A stretch of 64,000 nt of DNA from Periconia sp. R9002 (lineage: Eukaryota > Ascomycota > Dothideomycetes > Pleosporales > Periconiaceae), in the NCBI GenBank assembly GCA_023627715.1, contig JAMAHW010000044.1:124001-188000 (forward strand), given 5' to 3'. Position numbers and translations under genes: made by a program. Of the stretch, positions 1 through 10,091 are shown one piece after another (the stretch's first letter is position 1; each line of letters begins with the position of its first letter). Under the pieces are notes generated by a model. That model made no database searches and had not been told where the DNA came from. It saw only the letters and a program-made list of their open reading frames with translations.

Positions 1-1
1 T

Positions 2-1287
2 CAAGCTATTGCCAAAACCGCTAAGCCTTCAAGTGATCCGTCTTCATCTGATTCAGAGGGTCCATCCTTCCACGACTCAGCCATTGGAACGCCAAAGGAA
101 GAAAAAGCCGCTTTTGTAGAGGGAAATTCAGCTTTTGTCTTTGAGAAGGCTAGAAAGATCATTGCTGAGGAAAGCGGAATTGCCGAAGACGATCTAACTG
201 ATGATACAACTTTTGCAGATGCAGGAGTCGATTCATTATGCTCTCTTGTCATTACTAGTCGTCTTCGTGAGGAGCTCGAGCTGGATTTGGACCCGGATTT
301 CTCTCTCTTCGAATCCGTCACTACCGTTGGCGACCTTCGCACAATGTTCAATGGCGACGAGAAAAATGCTGTCGATACATCCGAAGCCAAACCTTCGGCA
401 CCCGCTGTAGTAGAGATCAGTGAAAAACCGCTCGAGCTCGTGCCATTCTGCCGACCGACAAAATCGGTGATCCTGCAGGGCACGCCAAAGCATGCTCGTA
501 GAACGCTGTTCCTGCTCCCAGATGGAAGTGGATCTGCAACTTCCTACACCGGCATTCCCAGAGTATCCTCGGACATTGCCCTCGTTGGTCTAATCTGCCC
601 ATACAGTCGAGATGCTGAGAACATGAACTGCACCTATGACTCTATGATGGAGAGCTTCGTAAACGAGATTCGGCGTCGTCAGCCACATGGGCCGTATCAT
701 GTTGGCGGCTGGTCTTCTGGAGGAGCATTTGCGTTCATGGTAGCTGAGCTCCTGATCAACAAGGGAGAGGAGGTTCACTCCATTGTTGTAATCGATGCTC
801 CAGTTCCACAGCCTATGGAGAAATTACCTCTTGAATTCTACGAGTATTGCAATTCTCTGGGTCTTTTCCCTCAACAACCCGGAGAGTCAGCAGAGCCCAA
901 TGCACCGGACTACTTGATACCTCACTTCATCGCCGTTGTTGATGTGACCATGGGGTACAGGTCATCACCTCTGAAGACCCACCGTATGCCTAAGCTCGGC
1001 TTGATATGGGCTTCTGACACAGTCTTAGAGGAATCAAAAGCCCCGAAGATGAAGGGTATGCACTTTATGGTCAACAAACGTAGGGACTTTGGGCCTGATG
1101 GCTGGGACAAAGTGCTACCTGGTGGAGAGTATGATATCATTGTCGCCGAAGGTGCTAATCATTTCACTTTGATGGTAAGTAAATAGCAACGACTGCTAAA
1201 GCTCCTTTGCTAACATTCACACAGCGTCCACCTTACGTAGATCTCGTTCGAGAAATCATCAATCGCACTGTTGGAGAGCAAGACTGA
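2..1287 (+). CDS. Non-reducing polyketide synthase, C-terminal part (ACP-TE), 5' truncated by window edge
   Basis: Frame 2 is open from the window edge, so the KS, AT, PT and starter-loading domains lie to the left. The visible 411 residues are a Ser-rich linker, an acyl carrier protein with the phosphopantetheine serine in GVDSL (residue 78), a second linker and a thioesterase. The TE has the nucleophile motif GWSSGG (Ser 238) and a C-terminal histidine in ANHFTLM (residue 387), as in Claisen-cyclase thioesterases of NR-PKSs that close and release aromatic polyketides. One intron (1175-1224) separates the His motif from the last 20 codons; without it the frame stops at 1186. Only one ACP is visible. 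With the FAS pair at 25-36 kb, the missing N-terminus is predicted to carry a SAT domain accepting a fatty acyl starter. The domain call is secure; substrate and product are inferred. Confidence 0.93.
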
Positions 1288-2032
1288 GGAAGGCAGCTCA
1301 TGTGATAGGATTTCTCGGAGAACCGTTCGAACAAATTTTTTCATCTTCTGTTCTTGGTTCTAGTTAGCAAATTGAGTCTTTAAACTCTTTCCTTAGTGAT
1401 CTGTCTAAGTAAATATCAACTCACAGTGATCGCAAAACACACAATTGAGCCTTGTGAGATGTCAAAACAGTGTTACCAGCACCAAGGTTCGTACATATTC
1501 TTGGATAGCGGCGTGATCACATGGGTATCGTAGTTGAATATATGCACAGTCAATGCATACTCTATCTCCATAAGTTGAATATAGGACGAGAAGGCCTATT
1601 CTGATTTTCTTTGTACATGAATTGCTAATCATCTCACATTAAAGCTACTTAAGATTATCAGTAACGTTTTATTTGCGAAGCTATAAACGATGAGGAAGAT
1701 ATCTTTTATTTCAACATGAACGCAAGTAAATACTTCTGTAATGATAATTCACGGCAGATAATCTATGGCAACATCGAAATGAAGAGTGAGCGAGCAGGAA
1801 GATCCACATAGTTTTATTCCATAGTCTAGTAGAGCTTGGTATGCAAAGATCTTATCTCCCTCTATGTTTTTGCCACCATCAATCAACGGAAAAGAAAATA
1901 GCCATGAGCTCCGGCAACGGACTCAGTAACCACGTTCAAAGGCAAGCTCAGACTCCAAGATTGAAGCCCAGACTAGGCTAATTAACGGACCGATCGTGGT
2001 TTTATGCGCTCATGGTTGTGCCAGTGACAAGC
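1288..2032. other. Intergenic, convergent 3' ends
   Basis: AT-rich gap between the 3' ends of the PKS and the SDR. I see no ORF with family resemblance, no repeat and no RNA gene. Confidence 0.6.
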
Positions 2033-2794
2033 TTAATCCTTGAATGTAACCAACGCACCTAACCCGTCCCTCCATGCCTTTACCCTCTCACATGCAGGTC
2101 CAGCAGCGACTTCCTTAAGTTGCTTTGCCGGAATGTTGTCTAGCTGGCTGAATACCTCGTCCTCATACTCGTGTAGCGGCATTGCCCGAAGATTCTTGGG
2201 CGTCTGGTCCTTGTTTTTGCGGACATATTCGGTCTCCACATAAGGTGGCACAATCTCAATCACGCTCACCGGAGAGTCCTTAAGTTGCTGCCGCAGGGAG
2301 ACGAGAAAGTAATGAAGACCCGCTTTGCAAGCATTGTAAACCGGAAAGAAAGGAATTGGCACGTATCCCAGGCCAGACGTGGTGATGATGAAGTGCCCCT
2401 CGACGTTCTCTCCGCGCGCGAGGAATCGAGGAATCGTATGGCGTGCAATGATTGCAGCCGAAGTCAAATTGGTTTGCACTTCTAGCGTGAGATCGGCGTC
2501 AGTGCAGGAGTTGATGTCTTTGATTGAATAATGGGTTGCCATTCCACTGTTGATCCATACAGTGTCGATGTCGGGATAGGTCGTGAAGAGCTTGTCGAGA
2601 TGTTTTGGAAGTGCGAAAAGGTCGCTCACATCCATTGGATAGGTCTCGAAGCCTTCGGCCTTAAGCGCATCGAGGCGGGCTTGTCGCCGGCCAGTGATAA
2701 TTACTTTCTTGCCTTGCGCAAGGAGACGCTTAGCGGCAGACTCTCCGAGGCCGGATGTGGCGCCGATAAGAAGAATGGTGTTGAAAGGGGCCAT
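2033..2794 (-). CDS. Short-chain dehydrogenase/reductase
   Basis: Single-exon gene of 253 aa. The classical SDR layout is visible: cofactor loop GATSGLG (residues 11-17), NSG at 82-84 in the place of the usual NNAG, and the catalytic triad Ser140, Tyr153 and Lys157 in YNACK. An Arg after beta-2 (TGRR) suggests NADPH preference, which is inference. It probably reduces a keto group or oxidises an alcohol of a polyketide intermediate in the cytosol. It converges on the PKS and is followed on the same strand by a CMD-like gene. The start is the first ATG of the frame, directly preceding the dinucleotide-binding strand, so it is firm. It could also be an unrelated general SDR, but its position inside the cluster argues for a tailoring role. 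Confidence 0.9.
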   Translation of the reverse strand: MAPFNTILLIGATSGLGESAAKRLLAQGKKVIITGRRQARLDALKAEGFETYPMDVSDLFALPKHLDKLFTTYPDIDTVWINSGMATHYSIKDINSCTDADLTLEVQTNLTSAAIIARHTIPRFLARGENVEGHFIITTSGLGYVPIPFFPVYNACKAGLHYFLVSLRQQLKDSPVSVIEIVPPYVETEYVRKNKDQTPKNLRAMPLHEYEDEVFSQLDNIPAKQLKEVAAGPACERVKAWRDGLGALVTFKD

Positions 2795-3158
2795 GGTTGC
2801 GTTTCTGTGGTGGGATGCTGAATTTCACAACGGTGCTGTTGATCTTTAAATTCAGAGACTTCTTGGATGCCTACGCAATTACTGTGGACTTGGAAGTGCA
2901 GAAGTCGTCACCATGCAGAGCAGTCGTCACCTACAGAGCTCGGGGAATACGAATCTCATCACGTGATACATCTACCTGGTATCGGACATCAGGTTGATGT
3001 AGTCGGGAATAAGAAAATTGCATTTCAGCTTGGGTATTCACCCCAAACTGCCAAGCCATTTATTCGGAGGATTACGTACACATAAGATGCTACAATAATT
3101 GACCGACGTTCTTGTCACTGTACATCCGGACCCCGAGAAATCAACCAATCGCTTGCAA
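2795..3158. other. Intergenic, SDR upstream region
   Basis: Carries the SDR promoter and the 3' end of the CMD-like gene. No TCG(N5)CGA match was found. Nothing else recognised. Confidence 0.5.
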
Positions 3159-3689
3159 TTAATCCTCCTGCAATTCCTCCGTGCTGATCACCGGCGCATC
3201 AATAGCATTTGCAACTATGGAAGCTCCGATATGCAGACCAACGAGATGTATGATTCCGATGGTGCCATTTTTGCCCAATAGGTCGATACAATTTTCCCAA
3301 TACTGAGGCGGCAGTGGTCCTGGTATGGCTACCAGATACGTAACAGCATCATAGGCCGCGCGGCCCGCTGGACTGAGATCGTGCGGTTTCATGCCCTCGA
3401 TGATAGACTTGACTTGTGAAGGTGCCAAGGTTTTGATCTGGCGGGATAGCCAAGCAATTTCCCCCCTCGCTCCATAGTGAGCCGCCACTGCTAACTCCGC
3501 AGTTTCCTTGGCTTCCGCCGGGACCGGGAGGGTGTCGATCTCATCCGCGAGTTTTCTGTATGCGGGTGCGATTGTACCGTCTCGAATCAGGTATGGAAAC
3601 CCACCGACAGTTTTTGCCTTGTTTTGATCTGTCTGGGATCCAGATAGCCATCTCACATATCGGTCGAAGCGGTTCTCTGTTTGAGGCAT
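3159..3689 (-). CDS. Carboxymuconolactone-decarboxylase-like protein (CMD1)
   Basis: Single exon, 176 aa, all-helical AhpD/CMD-type protein. The central segment (AELAVAAHYGARGEIAW) resembles the conserved CMD helix in which Glu and His/Arg residues line the active site. There is no CxxC pair, so it is not an AhpD-type peroxidase. In bacteria the family decarboxylates a muconolactone in the beta-ketoadipate pathway; fungal cluster members have been linked to decarboxylation, isomerisation or cyclisation, so the exact reaction cannot be read from sequence. A second, diverged CMD-like gene lies at 6.6-7.2 kb. The family assignment is good and the function open. Confidence 0.8.
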   Translation of the reverse strand: MPQTENRFDRYVRWLSGSQTDQNKAKTVGGFPYLIRDGTIAPAYRKLADEIDTLPVPAEAKETAELAVAAHYGARGEIAWLSRQIKTLAPSQVKSIIEGMKPHDLSPAGRAAYDAVTYLVAIPGPLPPQYWENCIDLLGKNGTIGIIHLVGLHIGASIVANAIDAPVISTEELQED

Positions 3690-4660
3690 TGGAACTGAAA
3701 AATTGTTGGCTGACGACGTCTGTTATTGTCTTTTGGGATGATCCGGTGTCTCTTTCCTCGTACTGTTGTCTTATCATATGTCTTCACACTCTGCAAACTC
3801 GTGTAGTTGATGGTTATGCCGAGCCCCGAGCGTCGGCGATTTGCAACCGCTAGGTGAATGAATGAGAAGTCATTGCTAATCTCTCAATTTTGGAATGTTT
3901 GGATCCAGTCTTAGCGGGTACAATTTTCATTTTCTTAAAATAATTTAGATACATATGACGCGGAAATGCTAGCTAAGTGTCGCTATTAGAGAGGAAAATA
4001 TACAAGATATGAACAAGAAGACACATTTTGCAAAGTTCACTAGTCTAACGGTATTGCATGCGGCAGTAATCTAGTACTCATCTAAGTTCATCAATGCATG
4101 ACGCTCTACTTGGGACATCTCATCACTCTGGTGGCTGCGGCTGAGAAAACCGAAACTCTTTTGTGGTTTCTGTGTTTTTCATAAAACTTATTTATAACGA
4201 GGACAAACAAATATCTGGTATTCTCCATTCAGATTCTCGAGCAGGGCACCATCCACAAGCTTGGCACTTTCGGGTACTGTAAGAAACTACGTGTGGCTAT
4301 TTGAAAAAAGCCTTGAAAAGAAGGACGTGAACATAATCTTCTTGGCTTGCGTTCCAACGAGGTCCCGATTACGAGGAATGCGATGGAGAGTAAGAGTTGA
4401 GTATTACACGCATATTCTCATGAACAAACGAGAACAAAATTGAGAATGATTGGGGGACGAAGTTCTTGTTGAACCAAACCAACCAACTTGAAGGAAAGTT
4501 GAGGACGGGCTACATATTCGTTCACTCTTTAATACTTGCACTTTGTCGCATGAAAAGCATCTTGTCCCTTGGCGTAGACAACAAACAGTGCGACCAGTGC
4601 TGCTCTCCTCAATGACTTTTGCTTAGTTCCTTCATTGTTTTCTCTGCCACGTCTACGCAG
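3690..4660. other. Intergenic, about 970 bp
   Basis: Upstream region of CMD1 and 3' flank of the FAD monooxygenase. Mixed composition with A/T runs. A short ORF at 4261-4443 has no recognisable features. Nothing else seen. Confidence 0.5.
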
Positions 4661-6017
4661 TCATATGACCACATCCACTCCACGATGGCGGGCGGGCTCA
4701 CTGGCAACTGTCAGTGTAATGCATTTTTGGAGGCAAGATAGTGCTTTAGACTTACATTCGGGTAACTGATCTGGAGGCAGGACACTCCTCACAGCCGCCT
4801 GTAGCTGGGGCGAAACCTCAAACGCAGTAGAGTCACGGCGTGAGAGATACACCATGGCGCTAGCTCTCGGCTTGCGCAAGTTCTCCCAGACCTCTAAGCG
4901 GGATTGAATCTGTTGAGGATCATTGACGCCCCTCAACACTACGCCCAGCACGGCCGCATCCTCCATGGCGCTGGCAGCTCCCTGGCCATAGGAGGGCATC
5001 ATGGGGTGACAAGCATCGCCAAGCAAAACAAGCCTATTCTTGTGGAACTTGGGAAGTGGCTCGCGATGGGCCGTCTTGCGCAGGTAAAACGAATCTTCTG
5101 GGGCTGCTCGGATCAATTTGGGGATGGGCTCTTTGTATGTGTCGAGACATTCGAGCGCCAGCTGACGGATGTCTTCGTTGGTCCAAACCTTGGTGTCATC
5201 AACATGGCGGTAGACGTACACGCCGAAGTTTTGAATCTCATCACTGCAGCAGGTCGTCAGATCAATACTCTTATGCAAGTTCTTGTCTTTCTGCTTCGAT
5301 GTGTACTTACTGTCGGCAGGCCGAGCGGAAAAGGCCCACGGATTTGTCCTCGCCAAAATAATAGCTCATACGCCAAGGGCTCTCAAGGATCATCTTCATA
5401 CATTCTGGGTGGGCTTCCAGATCCTTGGTGGCGAAGACAAATCGAATACTGGCTGCCTTTGACGTCTCTGCTGGTCGTTCCTCTCCCACAACCGCAGCGT
5501 GAGCTATCGATCGCACACCATCTGCCGCGATGACCAAGTCTGCCGTGTACACCTGGCCAGTGACGGTCGACACGCTTGCATTAATTGCATCGAAGGAGCC
5601 CACTTTCACACCCTCGAATATCTTCACTGGCACGCCTATTCCCTCATTCGAGATGGCCAAATTCCACAAGGCTCGGTGGAGATCGGCTCGATGGATAAAC
5701 CCACTAGGGGATCCATAGCGGTCCTCGACGGTTCCTGGCGGTGGGACCCACAGTGATCTCCAGGCTGGTGTCGACGTATCTACGTCTCCCACGAAGCCGT
5801 CGATGCCCACCCATGGCGTAAAACCAGTCTTTTCGAGGTCAACACCAAGTTTGCGAAGGATTCTAGAGGCATTGGGCGTCGAGCTCAGAGCGTATCCATC
5901 TTCTGTCTTGCCGACGGCTCGCTCGAGAACAGTAACTCTGTGACCGCAACGGCGAAGCGCGATAGCAGCAGTGAGACCACCAATGCCGGCGCCCACAATG
6001 ATGATGTTCAATGGCAT
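4661..6017 (-). CDS. FAD-dependent aromatic monooxygenase, salicylate-hydroxylase type (FMO1)
   Basis: Three exons (6017-5311, 5243-4756, 4707-4661) joined by introns 5244-5310 (67 nt) and 4708-4755 (48 nt) give 413 aa, the usual size for class A flavoprotein hydroxylases. Visible motifs are the N-terminal FAD fingerprint GAGIGGL (residues 9-15), the DG motif in AADGVRS (Asp166-Gly167) and the C-terminal GD motif GDACHPMMPSYGQG, all diagnostic of NAD(P)H-dependent ring hydroxylases such as salicylate or 3-hydroxybenzoate hydroxylase. The first intron is obligatory because the frame stops without it; the second is inferred from a GTAAGT donor and could be read through. It likely hydroxylates, possibly with decarboxylation, an aromatic polyketide. 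It is divergent from CMD2 across about 560 bp. Confidence 0.92.
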
Positions 6018-6576
6018 GATGGGATGAGCAGTAACTATTCAGTTGTTGTGTGCCAGCCTCGTTTCAGCCTTATGTTGGTTGTCAAAGAAAGGTGACCACC
6101 CTTTACTTTGATAAGCACGAGCATCACAAAATTATTATACTTGAACCATAAAATACTCCTACATCAGAATTTCTATAGATAAGGCTAAAATTAGTGTACA
6201 TGTCTCAAATTTGTAAACGTAAAGTGAAAGATGACAACTATAGGTCGAGATCAGTAGTATTCGATCCAATCAAACATCACAGAGCCCTGTTAGGGTGCAT
6301 GTACTCAGAATCGCACTCCACTCGCAGCACAATTGGAGAGTCGTCAGCTGTATCTGAAATCCACCGATATCGCGTAGTACCAATGTTCAGGACCTGAACG
6401 GCACTCACTATCGGCCAGCTCGGTGTTGCGACATGTGTCGGGGAGTCAAAAAGTAAAGCCGGAGAGTTTCAGAGTCGGGTCTCGGTCCAAGCTGAAAAAT
6501 GCCAACTCTATCAAGCTGCGCATGGGAATGGTTTGCCATGCAGCAACCAGCAACATTGATCCCTACAATCACCAAC
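6018..6576. promoter_or_regulatory. Divergent promoter region FMO1 / CMD2
   Basis: About 560 bp between two divergently transcribed cluster genes. It contains near-misses to the AflR site (TCGGGTCTCGG near 6476 has CGG instead of CGA; another has spacing 6) but no perfect TCG(N5)CGA. Its role as a shared promoter is inferred from gene orientation. Confidence 0.4.
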
Positions 6577-7222
6577 ATGTCGCGAATCCCCCCTACCCCT
6601 CGCCACGAGCTCGACGCGGAGCAACAGAAGGTGCACGACCACTTTGCAGCCTTCACGTCGCGAGCGTACGGGGCGAATGGAGAAAAGTTCACCTACCAGG
6701 ACGAGCGGGGCGCCTTCATCGGCGGGTTTCCGCTGTACGTGCAGCACCCGCGCATCGCCTTGGCGCACAATCAGCTGGCGGTCGCCGTTAACCGTATCGC
6801 CATTCCCGAGCGGGTCAGGAACACGGTGACGCTGGCGGTGGCGGGGCGTTTCCAAGCCGCCAGCGAGATGTCGAGCCAGGGTAAGCGGTAAGCCAAGACC
6901 TATGTATACGACGAACACGCTCAGGGAATTCTTCGCTAATCCCGGTGGCGGTAGATATGTCAAAAATGGCGTTTTGACGGCGCCCGAGGCGCAGGCGTTG
7001 ATGGCTGGGAAAAAGCCCGAGTCGCTCGACGGTGCGTGCAGCGTGGCTTTCGATGTGACCACCCACCTCCTCTCCGCGTCGGGCCGGCTCCCAGATAGAT
7101 TGTGGGATTCGTGCATAGAGGCTGTAGGCGAGGAGGCGTTCTTTGGTCTTCTCCATGCTCTCGCTTTTTACGCTTGGCTGTGTGTTGGAGTTAATGCCCT
7201 TGATGTTCCCGTCCCCATGTGA
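6577..7222 (+). CDS. Carboxymuconolactone-decarboxylase-like protein (CMD2)
   Basis: Two exons (6577-6887 and 6955-7222; intron 6888-6954, 67 nt) encode 192 aa from the ATG beginning MSRIPP. The upstream in-frame ATG at 6499 would add 26 unrelated residues and is less likely. The layout matches fungal CMD-like proteins: an N-terminal Pro/Glu-rich start, a GGFPLY segment shared with CMD1 (GGFPYL), a VRNTVTLAVAGRFQAASE helix corresponding to the CMD signature, and a hydrophobic C-terminal helix. A donor at 6881 would break the frame, while 6888 keeps it. Base composition is clearly more GC-rich than the flanks. No catalytic CxxC is present. It is probably a diverged paralogue of CMD1 acting on a different intermediate; that is inference. 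Confidence 0.78.
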
Positions 7223-8516
7223 ATGTCAAGTACTATCTTTAGCCGTTATGGGATACATCATCCTTGCAATACAACAATCATTCGTCCTTTGAGATTCTAG
7301 TCACGAAGGCGGTTACATGTTCCGGTTAAAAGTAAATAGTAAAAAGTAAAAAGTGATTGTTATCAATAATTCAGTCATCTTGATGTTGATGTATAAACTT
7401 TGAGAATAGTTGCCGGTATGCTCATCTTGGCCGAGGACGTTACTGGGTGTTTTTTTTGCCTGCGTCGATACCCAGGTAGCAATACCCTGTGATGATCAAT
7501 TTACAATTCATCAACTTTCAAGGTTTCCATTTGTGACAACATCAAAAAGTCGACATGTATGGAATTGATCAAGGAAAAATTATGAAGTAAAACAACTAGT
7601 GGTTTACAAAGTAACTAATAGCTAGAAAAGCCGATTCATTATGGGGTTTGGTTCAGCTTAGAACAGAGTGTCAACCGCACTTTCCGCTTTGAAGTACTAT
7701 AAAACAGCCCTTTAACGTACCTTCTATATGCTGTTAATAGTTATTCTACATTTCAATTTCTGTTAGACAGCATCCCTAGGGTATGCCAAACCCTGTCATG
7801 TTGTCTTACAAGAAACGCATCTCACGTGATTGAATTAACAGCCGCGGCACTTTACCATCAATTGTAACAACTAGTTCAAAGGGCAGAAAAGAGCCGAACA
7901 CACAGAGATTCTTACTCAACATAGATGGAGAAAAGGAAAAAGGAAAACAAAGGAAGAAGGAAGAAAGAAAGACAACGTGAAGGGGAGAGACCCTAGTGAA
8001 CGTCTGGTAACGCCCAAGTATAATATTAAAAGAGATAAATAGAAATGATATCACCGCATAGTAGGAATGCTACTTGAAGCAACACCCTAACCCAAATCCC
8101 TCTCATGTGACCGAAGCTCCATCTTACACTCACTCAATCACCTCACGCAAAAGCAAAAACACCGCACCATTCACAAAGGCAGACTAGGTAGGATTCAATC
8201 ACGCGTATCTTTCACGGCTCCTCTAATCTACACCACATCCCCAACACCATCAGAGGAAAGAAGAAAAAGCCGGACCAACCCAAAACATCGATTCAGCTCT
8301 CTCTCCTCTCTCACTAGTCGAAAAACACGACACATCTCCCACCCTCTTCTCTTTTTCCCAAGTCGAAAAAAAGAAAAAGAAACTCCTCACCAAACTCCTC
8401 CAGCCGCACACACAGCCCAAACACCGCCAAGTCCCACCACCCCACCCCCAACCAGCTCGCCAAGCAGAGCTGACCTGCACATGCGCGAAAAAGCATCGCA
8501 GGCGGCTTTGAGCTTC
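7223..8516. other. Intergenic, about 1.3 kb
   Basis: Convergent 3' flanks of CMD2 and the Dabb gene. AT-rich to about 7.9 kb, then a strongly C/T-biased stretch on the plus strand at about 8.1-8.47 kb. No gene recognised. Confidence 0.5.
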
Positions 8517-9010
8517 TTACGCGGGAGTTTCGAAAACAATCGAGACGGTTTTCTCGGTTTCGCAGACTTGGGCGCAGAGTTCGCGGGGGCTGTATACAAG
8601 GCACATCAGAAGGAGTGAGTTAGTTTTTGGTTGAGAATAGAGGGGGGGGATGGGGGATTTTGAGGGGGAGAAAGAGAGGGGGATAATTACCGCTCGTGTT
8701 CGGGATGCTCGTGGAATTCCTTGGCGCTTTCGGGACCGTCGAGTTCGACGCAGGCGGCTAGGTCCCACCCTTTGGCCATGTGCTCGTACGGACCCAGTGG
8801 CACGCCGGCTTTGAGACTGCGGACGCCTGTATCCGGTCCCAGAATTGTCAGTGCGTGCTGGTGGGGAGTTTGGTGCTGGGTGGAGCGAGGGGTGGGAAAC
8901 TCACAAGGGACCTTCGCGGGCATGGTCTTGCTGAGGTCGAGCCACTCCTGGATGATGGCTGGATCGGCATCAGGCTTGAACTTGAAGAAGGCGACTTGGA
9001 AGATAGGCAT
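8517..9010 (-). CDS. Stress-responsive A/B-barrel (Dabb) / EthD-like small protein
   Basis: Three exons (9010-8905, 8826-8691, 8589-8517; introns 8827-8904 and 8590-8690) encode 104 aa. The N-terminus MPIFQVAFFKFKPDAD, the central RSLKAG strand and the ELDGPESAKEF-HPEH segment match the dimeric alpha/beta-barrel Dabb pattern. All three exon junctions keep phase and are needed to restore the C-terminal strand SIVFET. Small barrel proteins of this clan occur in aromatic polyketide clusters, where they act as cyclases, decarboxylases or cofactor-less oxygenases; EthD-type members occur in anthraquinone and aflatoxin-type clusters. Which reaction applies here cannot be told. It is divergent from the AflS-like regulator, with an AflR-type site between them. 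Confidence 0.85.
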
Positions 9011-10091
9011 CTTGGAATACGGTGTAAATGCAATGAGAAGGATTTCTGTGTGGTTGTTGTTGGTGGTGGTGAGAGCTGATTGTGATTGCGTGATTGTGAT
9101 GGAGTTTGAGGTTGATATCTATGTACCCTTTTCAACGCTGGTATCTCAACGCCGTGAAGGGGTAAGCAGTGAGCTCGGTGCTCGGGTACCGACTGTCGTC
9201 GCGTTTCTCACGATGCGCAGAATGCCATCCTATGCGTCGTGGTTGCGTGTCTTCCTTTTCCCAAAGGGTAGCACTGCTGTGCTATTCTTGGCACGAGCGA
9301 CTCGAGTTCGGCCTCTACGTCTCAACATGCGAGAGAAAATTCCAGACAATATCGGGCACTGCGAGAGGTTTTCGTGGAGCTCGCCTCATTATGGACGCAA
9401 ACCGGAGCATTTGGTCCAATGGCTGAATACGGTGGAAAGCGAAAACTGCGAAAGAGAGAAAGGCTTGGCAATGCCGAATGCAGCGGTCTCGCTTTCAACT
9501 TTCCGGTCGAGACACTGCTGCATCGAGCCCGAGCTGGTAGGCTAGCTCTCGGTCAGTGTGTAACGTCGTACGTGTGTGTGTATGTGTGTATACATTGATA
9601 CATACGCACCCCCCGACCATGGTAAGCATAGTAAGACCTCGATATGTATAACGTGCAACCAAACTCACTCTCTACCCCTCACTCGCAGCGTACCCCGCAG
9701 AAATCGAGTGGTTACAATTCGGTAAGCGTCGTCAGCGACTGGCGTAAGCAGGCCCCAACCTTACCTCTCATCTCATCCTTGTACGCCTGTGTTTGCTAGC
9801 CAAGGCCGTACCGTTTCGTGGCGAGCTTGAAAAGGTTAGGAGTATGCACTTTCTCAAACCCGCTGCAAATCTGAGTGGATACCGGCGGAGCGGTACCAAG
9901 AGAAAGATACGCGTTAGTACGGAGGATCATCCGCTGTGTGTTAAGATAGAAGCAAAGCACAGAGGCGTCGAAAATTCTAGCTCGTAAACATATATAGGAT
10001 ACATGATGTGTTAAGTGTTTCGTGCCAATTGATTGATATTTTGACGTTATCCTGAGGAGACCGTCCTGAATTTGTTTCTCTAAGATTTCCA
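9011..10091. promoter_or_regulatory. Divergent promoter region Dabb / AflS-like gene
   Basis: About 1.1 kb between divergently transcribed cluster genes. Contains one perfect TCG(N5)CGA element (separate entry) and a GT-rich microsatellite near 9570-9592. Small ORFs here have no family features. Confidence 0.45.
9182..9192. promoter_or_regulatory. Candidate AflR-type binding site TCGGGTACCGA
   Basis: Fully palindromic match to TCG(N5)CGA, the element known to be bound by AflR-family Zn2Cys6 dimers. It lies 172 bp upstream of the Dabb start codon and 0.9 kb upstream of the AflS-like gene. A random match is expected about every 4.1 kb, so position rather than the motif alone supports it. Confidence 0.5.

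Noticed and set aside
6470..6490. TCGGGTCTCGG and similar near-matches to the AflR site
   Set aside because: One base off TCG(N5)CGA; such near-matches are too common to count.
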